Part shown: positions 44,541 to 54,030 of the stretch, piece after piece
Position numbering within the stretch: the first letter of the stretch is position 1
Layout of the letters: every line of letters starts with the position of its first letter
Source: Streptomyces sp. NBC_00443
GTDB taxonomy: Bacteria; Actinomycetota; Actinomycetes; Streptomycetales; Streptomycetaceae
Direction: 5' to 3'
Assembly: GCF_036014175.1 (NCBI RefSeq)
Contig: NZ_CP107917.1
Span: 434,001-498,000 of the forward strand
Length of the DNA stretch: 64,000 nt
Program-made: the position numbers and the translations under genes
The notes under the pieces: generated by a model
Told to the model about the DNA's origin: nothing
Database searches by the model: none
The model's input: only the letters and a program-made list of their open reading frames with translations

Positions 44541-45028
44541 GTGGGAGTTTCCCTGTCCAAGGGCGGCAACGTCTCGCTCAGCAAGGAGGCGCCGGGTCTG
44601 ACCGCCGTCCTGGTCGGACTGGGCTGGGACGTGCGCACGACCACCGGCACCGACTACGACCTCGACGCCTCCGCCCTGCTGCTCAACGCCTCCGGAAAGG
44701 TCCTGTCCGACCGGCACTTCGTCTTCTAGTCGATCTGGCGGCCGTGCCCACCGATGTCGACCGGATCGTGTTCCCGGCCTCCATCCACGACGCCGAGAAC
44801 CGCGGCCAGAGCTTCGGCCAGGTCCGCAATGCCTTCATCCGCGTCGCCAACCAGGCCGGCGGCGCCGAGATCGCCCGCTACGACCTGTCCGAGGACGCCT
44901 CGGCCGAGACGGCCATGGTCTTCGGCGAGTTGTACCGCCACGGCACCGAGGGGAAGTTCCGAGCCGTCGGACAGGGTTACGCCTCCGGGCTCGCCGGGAT
45001 CGCCGCCGACTTCGGTGTCGACGTCTGA
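44541..45028 (+). pseudogene. terD: TerD-family protein gene with internal deletion
   Basis: The gene starts at GTG 44541 ('[22 protein letters not shown]') and reads as TerD to '[12 protein letters not shown]', where it hits TAG at 44727-44729. The second half resumes in another frame ('VDLAAVPTDVDRIVFPASIHDAENRGQSFGQVRNAFIRVANQ' and so on to the normal C-terminus at 45028). Compared with intact TerD proteins (about 191 residues), roughly 30 residues after HFVFYNN are missing, including the acidic 'DGSVEHTGDNLTGEGEGDDE' calcium-binding region. TerD proteins act in tellurite and stress response and bind Ca2+. The loss removes a functional site, so a real deletion or an assembly collapse is involved, not a base-call error. 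Confidence 0.85.
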
Positions 45029-45119
45029 CAGCACTGCTCCGCTCGACCGTGGGACGCTACTCACCCCTGCTCCACCTGCGCCAACACGTCACCCAGCTCA
45101 CCAGAAGGACGGAACCCTC

Positions 45120-45344
45120 ATGTTCGGACTGAGCGAACTCGTGATCATCCTCCTCGTCGTCATCGCCGTCCTCTGCGCGAAGAAGCTTCCCGAACTCGCC
45201 CGTTCGGCGGGCAAGTCGGCGCGCATCCTGAAGTCCGAGGCCAATGCGATGAAGGACGAGGACGCTCCCGGGGCGCCCCGGGTGATTCAGGGGGAGACCG
45301 TCGCCCCGGAGGGACCGAGGCCCCAGAGCTCGGGCGCGCAGTAG
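45120..45344 (+). CDS. tatA: TatA/TatE-family twin-arginine translocase subunit
   Basis: The 74-residue protein has one N-terminal helix (LSELVIILLVVIAVLCAKKLPELARS) and an amphipathic segment, then a charged tail, as in TatA. TatA oligomers form the passage for folded proteins in the Tat pathway. It opens MFGLSELV and has a Gly/Phe start as usual; the more common 'FGPKKLPEL' motif is replaced by 'CAKKLPEL'. ATG 45120 has AAGGACGGA upstream. tatC is not in the window, so this is probably an additional TatA copy. Confidence 0.85.
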   Translation: MFGLSELVIILLVVIAVLCAKKLPELARSAGKSARILKSEANAMKDEDAPGAPRVIQGETVAPEGPRPQSSGAQ

Positions 45345-45367
45345 GGCGGAACGGCACGAGATCACGA

Positions 45368-45404
45368 AAGGGCTCCCACAGGTCACGACCTTATGGGAGC
45401 CCTT
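45368..45404. terminator. Terminator between tatA and sodF
   Basis: A perfect 11-bp stem, AAGGGCTCCCA (45368-45378) with TGGGAGCCCTT (45394-45404), lies between the stops of two convergent genes and probably serves both. Confidence 0.85.
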
Positions 45405-45473
45405 CGTCGTGCTGCCTGCCGGTGAAGGTTGAGAAGACGATCACGAGCAGGACATCCGCGGCGTGTTACGGCA

Positions 45474-46115
45474 TCACGGCGTCAGCAGCAGGCTGTTGCC
45501 GCGCTCCTTGGCGGCGGCGTAGCGCTTGGCGACGTCCTGCCAGTTGACGACCTGCCACATGGCCTCGATGAAGTCGACCTTCTGGTTCCTGTACTGGAGG
45601 TAGAAGGCGTGCTCCCAGGCGTCGAACACCAGGACCGGTGTCGAGCCCTGGCCGACGTTGCCCTGGTGGTCGTAGACCTGCTCGACGATGAGTCGGCCAC
45701 TGAGCGGCTCGTAGGCGAGTACGCCCCAGCCGGAACCCTGGGTCGTGGCCGATGCCTTGGACAGCTGGGCCTTGAAGTTCGCGAAGGAGCCGAAGGACTC
45801 GGCGATGGCGTCCGCGAGTTCGCCCACGCCGTCCTTCTCCAGCGGCTCGCCGCCGCCCTCGCCCGTCATGTTGTGCCAGTAGATCGAGTGCAGGATGTGG
45901 CCGGAGAGGTGGAAGGCCAGATTCTTCTCCAGGCCGTTGATCGAGCCCCACGACTCCTTGTCCCGCGCCTCGGCGAGCTGCTCCAGCGTGTCGTTCGCGC
46001 CCTTCACGTACGCCGCGTGGTGCTTGTCGTGGTGCAGCTCGATGATCTCGGGGCTGATGACCGGGGCGAGCGACGCGTAGTCGTACGGAAGCTCCGGAAG
46101 CGTGTAAACCGCCAT
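45474..46115 (-). CDS. sodF: Iron(-zinc) type superoxide dismutase
   Basis: The 213-residue enzyme converts superoxide to peroxide and oxygen. Metal ligands of the Fe/Mn-SOD family are in place: His in [12 protein letters not shown] (about 29), His in [11 protein letters not shown] (about 80), and Asp/His in [13 protein letters not shown] (about 165-169). Streptomyces carry this Fe-type enzyme and a Ni-SOD; in S. coelicolor nickel-bound Nur represses sodF. Here a sequence matching the Nur consensus lies at 46137-46153, 21 bases before the ATG at 46115, which has GGAGGACG upstream. The nickel permease gene lies next upstream. Confidence 0.93.
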   Translation of the reverse strand: MAVYTLPELPYDYASLAPVISPEIIELHHDKHHAAYVKGANDTLEQLAEARDKESWGSINGLEKNLAFHLSGHILHSIYWHNMTGEGGGEPLEKDGVGELADAIAESFGSFANFKAQLSKASATTQGSGWGVLAYEPLSGRLIVEQVYDHQGNVGQGSTPVLVFDAWEHAFYLQYRNQKVDFIEAMWQVVNWQDVAKRYAAAKERGNSLLLTP

Positions 46116-46136
46116 GTCCAACGTCCTCCGACGTTA

Positions 46137-46153
46137 TTGCGAATGGTATGCAG
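46137..46153 (-). promoter_or_regulatory. Nur-like box upstream of sodF
   Basis: Read on the plus strand TTGC-N9-GCAG (46137-46153) fits the published Nur consensus tTGCaa-N5-ttGCAA in the TTGC and GCA arms and spacing, with weaker inner positions. It lies just upstream of the sodF ribosome binding site and would place nickel-bound Nur on the sodF promoter. Confidence 0.65.
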
Positions 46154-46187
46154 CTGCACGTTAACAGTAAGAGCGACAGCTTTACGA

Positions 46188-47345
46188 TCAGGCGTTGGAC
46201 CTAGGACCTGCGCCGTGTCGCAGCGCGGCACCACTGCCGGCCGAACCCTGCCCGGCAGGGCGGGCCAGGCCCGCCGTCCACTTCTCCTCGATGCGGCCGA
46301 CTTTCCAGACCAGCAGGGCCAACGCCCATGTGGCGAAGAACAGCGCGACGATGACGTAGCCGATGATGTTCAGGTCGAGGCCGGAGACCCAGTCCCAGAA
46401 CGGGCCGTGCAGGTCCGCCTTCTCCGCGATCAGGCCCAGCAGTTCGACGGTGCCGATGATGAGGGCGACGGCGACCGACAGGCCCGTGATGGTGAGGTTG
46501 TAGTAGACCTTGCGGACCGGCTTGGAGAACGCCCAGCCGTAGGCGAAGTTCATGAACGAGCCGTCGATGGTGTCCAGCAGCGACATGCCGGCCGCGAACA
46601 GGAGCGGCAGGCACAGGATCGCGTACCAGGGCAGCCCCGATGCCGCGCCCGAGCCGGCGAGGACGAGGAGCGCGATCTCGGTCGCGGTGTCGAAGCCGAG
46701 ACCGAAGAGCATGCCCAGGGGATACATCTGCCAGGGCTTGGTGATCGACTTCATCAGGCGGCCGAGGAGGCGGTTCATGAAGCCCCGGTTGTTGAGCTGC
46801 TCTTCGAGGGCGGCCTCGTCGAAGTGGCCGGTGCGCATCTGCCGGAAGACCTTCCAGATGCCGGCCATGATCACGATGTTGATGATTGCGATGAGATAGA
46901 GGAATGCCCCCGAGACCGTCGTACCGATCCAGCCGGTCACGCTGTGCAGTGCGGAGTCGTCGTTCTGCACCGGGTCGGCCAACGCCTTGACACCCAGGGA
47001 GAGAAGGAAGGCGAGGGCGAAGACGATCGAGGAGTGACCGAGGGAGAACCAGAAGCCGACCGACAGCGGGCGCTGCCCCTCGCTCATCAGCTTGCGGGTG
47101 GTGTTGTCGATGGCGGCGATGTGGTCGGCGTCGAAGGCGTGCCGCATGCCGAGGGTGTAGGCGGTGACGCCGATGCCGATGCCGAAGGTCTTGCTGCCCA
47201 GGCTGTAGTGCTCGGGGGTGACGATCACCACGAGGGTGAACCAGCCGATGACGTGCAGCGCCAGGATGAACGCGGCCATTCCGCCGAGGCTCGCCCACTC
47301 CTTGCGGGTCATGGACGTACGGATGCGGTGCCACGAGGAGGTCAT
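46188..47345 (-). CDS. nicT: Nickel permease, NiCoT (HoxN/NixA) family
   Basis: The 385-residue membrane protein has about eight helices and the family signature [17 protein letters not shown] near residues 67-83, with the metal-binding HAxDADH. Other blocks are '[17 protein letters not shown]', '[16 protein letters not shown]' and '[21 protein letters not shown]'. NiCoT proteins take up Ni2+ and/or Co2+ with high affinity. ATG 47345 was chosen. A near-perfect Nur box lies upstream at 47471-47487. The neighbouring nickel-regulated sodF makes nickel the likely substrate. The tail of about 30 residues after WTAGLARP is low in complexity. Confidence 0.93.
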   Translation of the reverse strand: MTSSWHRIRTSMTRKEWASLGGMAAFILALHVIGWFTLVVIVTPEHYSLGSKTFGIGIGVTAYTLGMRHAFDADHIAAIDNTTRKLMSEGQRPLSVGFWFSLGHSSIVFALAFLLSLGVKALADPVQNDDSALHSVTGWIGTTVSGAFLYLIAIINIVIMAGIWKVFRQMRTGHFDEAALEEQLNNRGFMNRLLGRLMKSITKPWQMYPLGMLFGLGFDTATEIALLVLAGSGAASGLPWYAILCLPLLFAAGMSLLDTIDGSFMNFAYGWAFSKPVRKVYYNLTITGLSVAVALIIGTVELLGLIAEKADLHGPFWDWVSGLDLNIIGYVIVALFFATWALALLVWKVGRIEEKWTAGLARPAGQGSAGSGAALRHGAGPRSNA

Positions 47346-47470
47346 GGGGGTGGGGGCCTTACTGCTGGTCCGATGGCTGTTCTCAGCCGCGCAGCCCAGG
47401 CTTCTGCCAGCGAGTTGCAAGAACAACGCAGGGGCGGCAAAGCCCGCGTCAGGATTCAGTCAGGCCCTTA

Positions 47471-47487
47471 TTGCACAATACTTGCAA
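47471..47487. promoter_or_regulatory. Nur-like box in the nicT/tsaD divergent promoter
   Basis: TTGCACAATACTTGCAA matches tTGCaa-N5-ttGCAA at almost every defined base. It is 125 bases upstream of the nicT start and 31 bases upstream of the tsaD start, so it overlaps where the tsaD promoter should be. A partial second TTGC...GCA lies immediately downstream (47483-47498) with a spacing one base longer. Confidence 0.8.
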
Positions 47488-47518
47488 TAGCATTCGCACT
47501 GCAGAAAGGTGGGTCGGC

Positions 47519-48588
47519 ATGGGACGCAAGACATCTCCGATCGTGCTGGGCATCGAGTCGTCGTGCGACGAGACCGGCGCGGGGCTCGTTCGGGACGGTC
47601 GGCTGCTCGGCCACGCCATCGCGTCGAGCATGGACGAACACGCCCGGTACGGCGGTGTCGTACCCGAGATCGCCGCCCGCGCCCATGTGCATTCGGTACG
47701 CCCGGTGATCCAACGGGCCCTGGACGGGGCCGGGTTGCGGCTCTCCGACATCGGCGCGGTCGCCGTCACCACCGGACCGGGCCTGTCGGGCGCGCTCCAG
47801 GTGGGGCTCGCCGGGGCGAAGGGCCTCGCGTACGCGCTCGGCGTCCCCCTGTACGGCGTGCACCACCTCGCCGGCCATGTCGCCGCCGACACCCTGGAGC
47901 ACGGTCCGCTGCCCGATCCCTGCATGGTGCTGATCGTCTCGGGCGGCCATACTTCGCTGCTCCTCGTCCGCGACCTGGCCCGCGATCCGATCGTCCATCT
48001 CGGCGACACCCTCGACGACGCGGCCGGGGAGTGCTTCGACAAGGTCGCGCGCGTTTTCGGGCTGCCCTATCCGGGCGGCCCGGCCATCGACCGGGCAGCG
48101 CGCGTGGGGGATCCGCGCGCTGCCCCTTCCCGCGCCCTCTGACCGGCCCGCGCGACAAGCCGTACGACTTCTCCTTCTCCGGGCTGAAGACGGCGGCCGC
48201 GCGGTGGGCGGAAGGACACTCGGGCGGTGAGCTGCCGGTGGCCGACGGCGCGGCTTCGCTCCAGGAAGCCATCGCCGACGTGCTGACCCGCAAGGCGGTG
48301 GCGGCCTGCGTCGAGCAGGGCGTGGGCACGCTGGTCGTGGTCGGCGGGGTCGCCGCGAACTCCCGTGTCCGTTCGCTGGCCGAGGAGCGCTGCAGCGCCG
48401 CGGGTGTCGAACTGCGCGTACCGCCCCTGCGGTTGTGCACGGACAACGGCGCGATGATCGCCGCCGTCGGCGACCTCCTCGTACGTGCCGGTGCCGGACC
48501 GACGCCGCTGGACGTGTCGATCGATCCGTCGGCGCCGCTGGAGTACGCGGCGCTGCACCCTGTGGCGGCCGGGGCGGTGGCGGCCTGA
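47519..48588 (+). CDS. tsaD: TsaD-family protein, probable second copy (frame break near 48119)
   Basis: The joined protein (356 residues) belongs to the TsaD/Kae1 family, which transfers the threonylcarbamoyl group to A37 of tRNA (t6A), as part of the TsaBDE complex. It opens '[24 protein letters not shown]', has the metal-binding HHLAGH near residue 114 and the third ligand in CTDNGAMIA near 308. One base is missing near 48119; restoring it gives '[30 protein letters not shown]'. The housekeeping streptomycete TsaD, as I recall it, lies with tsaE/tsaB/rimI and has a His-rich tail; this protein has neither. ATG 47519 follows AAAGGTGGG. It is divergent from nicT across a Nur-like box. Confidence 0.85.
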
Positions 48589-49219
48589 TGGGCATCCGCG
48601 TCTTCAAGGACGGCGCGCTGCTCCGCCACACCACCGCCCTGCGGTCCGTGTACGCCGACGCCTTCTGCGCCCCGCCCTGGGACGAGGACGAGGAGAAGGC
48701 CGTCGAGTTCGCGGCGCGGCTCCCGGTGAACGTACGGCGTCCGGGTTTCACGGCCGCGCTCGCCTTCGACGGTGAGGAGGTCTTGGGTTTCGCCACCGCC
48801 TGGACCACCCTCTCCCCTTCCCCACCGACCGCTGCTACCCCCAGGCCGCCGCCGGGCTCGGGCACGACCGCACCGGCGCCTGGCTGTGCGGCGCGCGCGA
48901 GATAGACGAACTCGCCGTACGCGCCGGCTCCAAGGGCACCGGCCTCGCCGCCGGCCTGCTGGAAGCGGTCACCGCAGACGCTCCCGAAGGCCGCTCCTGG
49001 CTGCTCACCTCCGTCCGGTCGGGGCGGGCCATGTCCTTCTACCGCCGCCAGGGCTGGACGCAGGCCACCCACCCCTCCCCCCGCGGAAAGGGCATCGTGG
49101 TCTTCCTGAGCCCTCGTCACCCCGCCCGGTCCCTGGCCGTCCAGCCCCTGACGCAGGCGCCGTCCCCGTCATCGTGGATGCCGGCCGCACCGCCCGGCAC
49201 GGCTCCTGCTGCCGGCTGA
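48588..49219 (+). CDS. GNAT-family acetyltransferase (frame break near 48808)
   Basis: Joined, the protein has 210 residues and the GNAT fold: N-terminal strand 'IRVFKDGALLRHTTALRSVYADAF', a 'EEVLGFATAWTT' strand, the acetyl-CoA loop region 'IDELAVRAGSKGTGLAAGLLEAV' and the end block 'AMSFYRRQGWTQ'. A one-base deletion in the CTCTCCCC stretch near 48808 separates the halves. It starts at ATG 48588, overlapping the tsaD stop (TGATG), so it is coupled to tsaD. It does not look like RimI, and its acceptor is unknown. A proline-rich tail follows residue 180. Confidence 0.75.
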
Positions 49220-49239
49220 ACAGCAAGGTCTGGGCCCGG

Positions 49240-50655
49240 TCACGCCCGCCCGTCGTTCTCGACCTCGACCGGATACGGCACGAACGTGCTGCTGTGCTCG
49301 TCGACGGCGAGTGCCCGGCCGAGCGGAGGGGCCGCCCGCTGCGGACAGTCGAGGCGTTCACAGACGCGGCAGCCCATGCCGATCGGGGTCGCGGCGGAGG
49401 CCTTGGTGAGGTCGAGGCCGTCGGAGTAGACGAGGCGATGGGCATGGCGGATCTCGCAGCCCAGCCCGATGGCGTACGTCCTGCCGGGCTCGCCCCAGCC
49501 GCCGCGGTGCCGGGTGACCGCGCGGGCCGTCCACAAGTAGCGCTGTCCGTCCGGCATTTCGGCGATCTGGACGTGGATGCGACCGGGTGCGGCGAACGCC
49601 TCGTAGACGTTCCACAGGGGGCAGGTGCCGCCGGCGCGGGAGAAGTGGAAGCCGGTGGCCGACTGGCGTTTGGACATGTTCCCGGCGCGGTCGACGCGGA
49701 CGAAGGAGAAGGGCACGCCGCGCAGTCGGGGGCGCTGGAGGGTGGACAGGCGGTGGCAGACGGTCTCGTAGCCGAGGCCGTAGCGGTCGGTGAGGCGCTC
49801 GATGTCGTAGCGGAACTCCTCGGCCGCCGTGTGGAAGGCGGTGTACGGCAGGATCAGCGCGGCCGCGAAGTAGTTGGCGATGCCGATGCGGGCCAGGGCG
49901 TGGGCGGGTGAGCCGGGCGGGAAGTCCTCGGCGGCCTGGCGGTCGAGTTCGTCGCCGTATTCGAGGAGCGCCAGCTGGGTGGCCATGCGGAACGCCCGCT
50001 GGCCGGGGCGCAGGCGGGTGGACAGGTGGAGGGTGCGGGTCGCCGCGTCGAAGTGGTGCAGACGGTCGCCGGTCCCGGCGGCCGGGCGGACGTCATGGGT
50101 GCCGGCCAGTCTCGCCGTGAGGGCTCCGACGACCTCGCCGGGCCGGATGCCGATCTCCTCGGCGAGGCGTTCGGCCGCGAGGTCGGTGTCGTGCAGGTAG
50201 TTCTGGCGGCGGTAGAAGAAGTCCCGGATCTCCTCGTGGGGTGAGCGCGGTGACTCGACGGCGGTGTCACGGCCGTCGGCCGCTCCCACGAGCCGCTCGG
50301 ACAGGAGCTGGTTGCGGCGGCCCAGGTCGAGCAGGACCCGCGCGACCGCGGGCATCCGGGAGGCGAGTTCCGCGAGGTCGGACGGGGAGACGCGGGATTC
50401 GGCGATCTCACCGGTGAGCGCCTCGCGCAGGTCGGCCATCAGACGGGTCGTGTCGCGCTCGGAGAAGAAGTTCGGGTCGAGTCCGAAGGTCTCGGTCAGC
50501 CGGAGCAGCACGGGGACGGTGAGCGGGCGGGAGTCGTGCTCCATCTGGTTCAGATAGCTGGGCGAGATGGCGAGGACGCGGGCCAGCTCGGCCTGGCTCA
50601 TCCGGCGCTCCTCGCGGAGCCTGCGCAGCCGCGCCCCCGCATAGGTCTTGCTCAC
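49240..50655 (-). CDS. ramB: RamB/ScfR-type XRE regulator of acetate metabolism
   Basis: The 471-residue protein has an N-terminal XRE helix-turn-helix (about 8-65: 'LRRLREERRMSQAELARVLAISPSYLNQMEHDSRPLT'), an IrrE-like middle part with no HExxH zinc motif visible here, and a C-terminal domain with 'GCRVCERLDCPQR'. This layout is that of RamB (Corynebacterium) and its mycobacterial homologues, which repress isocitrate lyase and other acetate genes. It is divergent from aceA, and tandem sites at 50727-50773 resemble known RamB binding sites. The protein ends normally at 49240. A fragment of a close paralog occurs at 58200-58539. Confidence 0.85.
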   Translation of the reverse strand: MSKTYAGARLRRLREERRMSQAELARVLAISPSYLNQMEHDSRPLTVPVLLRLTETFGLDPNFFSERDTTRLMADLREALTGEIAESRVSPSDLAELASRMPAVARVLLDLGRRNQLLSERLVGAADGRDTAVESPRSPHEEIRDFFYRRQNYLHDTDLAAERLAEEIGIRPGEVVGALTARLAGTHDVRPAAGTGDRLHHFDAATRTLHLSTRLRPGQRAFRMATQLALLEYGDELDRQAAEDFPPGSPAHALARIGIANYFAAALILPYTAFHTAAEEFRYDIERLTDRYGLGYETVCHRLSTLQRPRLRGVPFSFVRVDRAGNMSKRQSATGFHFSRAGGTCPLWNVYEAFAAPGRIHVQIAEMPDGQRYLWTARAVTRHRGGWGEPGRTYAIGLGCEIRHAHRLVYSDGLDLTKASAATPIGMGCRVCERLDCPQRAAPPLGRALAVDEHSSTFVPYPVEVENDGRA

Positions 50656-50726
50656 CGCGCGTGTTCCTCCACGTCAGGACGGGCTGAGACCAGGTCAGCG
50701 TACGCGACCCGGCGCTTTCAGCACCC

Positions 50727-50773
50727 TTCGCAAGATTGGCAAACGGCGGCGAGAAGATTCGCAAAACTTGGCA
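50727..50773. promoter_or_regulatory. Tandem RamB-like sites in the ramB/aceA divergent region
   Basis: TTCGCAAGATTGGCAAA (50727-50743) and TTCGCAAAACTTGGCA (50758-50773) are direct repeats 31 bases apart in the 387-base gap. The reverse of the second, TGCCAAGTTTTGCGAA, resembles the C. glutamicum RamB consensus (AAACTTTGCAAA-like). A weaker third match (GAGATTGGCAGAC) lies at 51002-51014, close to the aceA start. They lie nearer ramB, so autoregulation is likely. Confidence 0.65.
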
Positions 50774-51042
50774 TGCCTCCACGGTTGATGGCACTCAGTG
50801 CCAGTGCCAGAGTGTGAGTGCGGCCCGCCGAACACGGCAGGCTCCGCCCGGAACCGGGGCGCGATTCATGCCCTGACGTCGGAGATCCCGGCAGGACGGC
50901 AGCCCGTACCGGCAGCATTGCTCACCTTCGCCCCTTCGGGGTGACGGCGGGCCGTATCCCTTGAATGAGACACGCAGTGCCATTCGTGCGGAGATCAGCA
51001 CGAGATTGGCAGACACAACAGACCGAGGAGACGGTGACAGTC

Positions 51043-52326
<1,284 letters not shown>

Positions 52327-52369
52327 GCCGCCAGACCGGGTGCCCCGCGCCGCGCGGCTCCCAGTGGCC

Positions 52370-52413
52370 GAGCGGAGGGGACGGGCGACCGTCCCTGTCC
52401 GCCCCCTCCGCTC
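52370..52413 (+). terminator. Hairpin between aceA and aceB
   Basis: GAGCGGAGGGG (52370-52380) pairs with CCCCTCCGCTC (52403-52413) over a GC-rich loop. It lies 18 bases before the aceB start. It may be a partial terminator or a barrier that sets relative levels of the two enzymes. Confidence 0.55.
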
Positions 52414-52431
52414 CCCTCTCAGGAGAATCCG

Positions 52432-54030
52432 ATGTCCACCACCGCACTGACCCACGATGTCCGTGTCCTCGCCGGTCCGGGCCACCGTCACGACGAGATC
52501 CTCACGCCTGCCGCCCTCGACTTCGTGGGCCGGCTCGCTGCGGAGTTCGGCGAACGCCGCCAGGAACTCATGAAGGAGCGCCGCAGGCTGGCGCTGCGGC
52601 TGGCATCGGGCTCACCGCTCGGCTTCCCCATGGTCACCTCCGCCGTCCGCGCCGACCCGACCTGGCGCGTCGCGCCACCTGCCCCCGGCCTGACCGACCG
52701 CCGCGTCGAGATCACCGGCCCGCCTGAGCGCCGGACGGCGATCAACGCGCTCAACTCCGGCGCCCAGGTCTGGATGGCTGACTTCGAGGACGCGACCGCT
52801 CCCCTCTGGGACAACGTCGTCGGCGGCCAGCTCAACCTGCTCGACGCCATCGAGCGCCGGATCGACTTCACCACGGCGGAGGGCAAGGAGTACCGGCTCG
52901 GCGAGAGCGACCGGCTCGCCACTGTCATGGTCCGCCCGCGCGGCTGGCATCTCGACGAGGAGCACCTGGAGTTCGACGGGCGGCCCGTGCCCGCCGCCCT
53001 GGTCGACTTCGGCCTGAACTTCTTCCACTGCGCCCAGCGCCGGATCGACGCCGGGTACGGCCCGTACTTCTACCTGCCGAAGCTGGAGAACCGGTACGAG
53101 GCGCGCCTGTGGAACGACGTCTTCGTCGTCGCCCAGGAACTGCTCGGCATCCCGCGCGGCACGGTCCGCGCCACGGTCCTCATCGAGACGATCACCGCCG
53201 CGTTCGAGATGGAGGAGATCCTCTACGAGCTGCGTGAGCACAGCGCGGGGCTCAACGCGGGCCGCTGGGACTACCTGTTCAGCCTGATCAAGACGTTCGG
53301 TCACCGCACCGACTTCCTCCTCCCCGACCGGGCGAAGGTGACGATGACCGCCCCCTTCATGCGGGCGTACACCGAACTCCTGGTCCGCACCTGCCACAAG
53401 CGCGGCGCCCACGCCATCGGCGGCATGGCCGCCCACGTGCCCGGCAAGGACCCGGCCGCGAACGACGCCGCGCTGGCCAAGGTCCGGCTCGACAAGGAGC
53501 GAGAGGCCGAGGACGGCTTCGACGGCTCCTGGGTGGCCCACCCCGGGCTCGTCCCCGTCTGCCGCGAGGTCTTCGACGGTGTCCTGGACGAACGGCCCCA
53601 CCAGATCGACCGTACCCGCGACGACGTCGAGGTGTCCGCGGCCGACCTGCTCTCGGTGCGCAGGATCAGCGGGCCGCCGACTGCGGAGGGCGTGCGCACC
53701 AACATCGCCGTCGCGCTGCGCTACTTCGCCGCCTGGCTGCGCGGCCAGGGCGCCGTCGCGCTGGACGGCCTGATGGAGGACGCGGCCACCGCCGAGATCG
53801 CCCGCGTGCAGATCTGGCAGTGGCTCCGGCACCGGGTGAGCGACCGGGAGACGGTGCTGCGGCTGCTCGACGACGAGATCGTCGCGCTCGGCGCCGAGTA
53901 CCCGTGGGCGCCCGTCGACGAGATCCGTGCCCTGTTCGAACGGACCGCGCTGGCAGGCGAATTGCCGCTGTTCTTCACCCCGGACGCGTACACGCGGCAC
54001 CTCGTGAAGCGGACGGAGGCCGGGGCATGA
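52432..54030 (+). CDS. aceB: Malate synthase A
   Basis: The 532-residue enzyme condenses glyoxylate with acetyl-CoA to malate. Isoform A features include 'NALNSGAQVWMADFEDATAPLWDN' with the Mg-binding acidic residues, 'YFYLPKLENRYEARLWNDVF', 'TVLIETITAAFEMEEILYEL', the glyoxylate site 'GRWDYLFSLIKTF' and 'FDGSWVAHPGLVPV'. The length is that of MSA (about 530) rather than MSG (about 720). It follows aceA by 105 bases, and its stop overlaps the next start (ATGA at 54027-54030). Confidence 0.97.
   Translation: MSTTALTHDVRVLAGPGHRHDEILTPAALDFVGRLAAEFGERRQELMKERRRLALRLASGSPLGFPMVTSAVRADPTWRVAPPAPGLTDRRVEITGPPERRTAINALNSGAQVWMADFEDATAPLWDNVVGGQLNLLDAIERRIDFTTAEGKEYRLGESDRLATVMVRPRGWHLDEEHLEFDGRPVPAALVDFGLNFFHCAQRRIDAGYGPYFYLPKLENRYEARLWNDVFVVAQELLGIPRGTVRATVLIETITAAFEMEEILYELREHSAGLNAGRWDYLFSLIKTFGHRTDFLLPDRAKVTMTAPFMRAYTELLVRTCHKRGAHAIGGMAAHVPGKDPAANDAALAKVRLDKEREAEDGFDGSWVAHPGLVPVCREVFDGVLDERPHQIDRTRDDVEVSAADLLSVRRISGPPTAEGVRTNIAVALRYFAAWLRGQGAVALDGLMEDAATAEIARVQIWQWLRHRVSDRETVLRLLDDEIVALGAEYPWAPVDEIRALFERTALAGELPLFFTPDAYTRHLVKRTEAGA

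Noticed and set aside
45120..45344. A complete Tat translocase operon
   Set aside because: Only a TatA-type subunit is present; no tatB or tatC lies adjacent.
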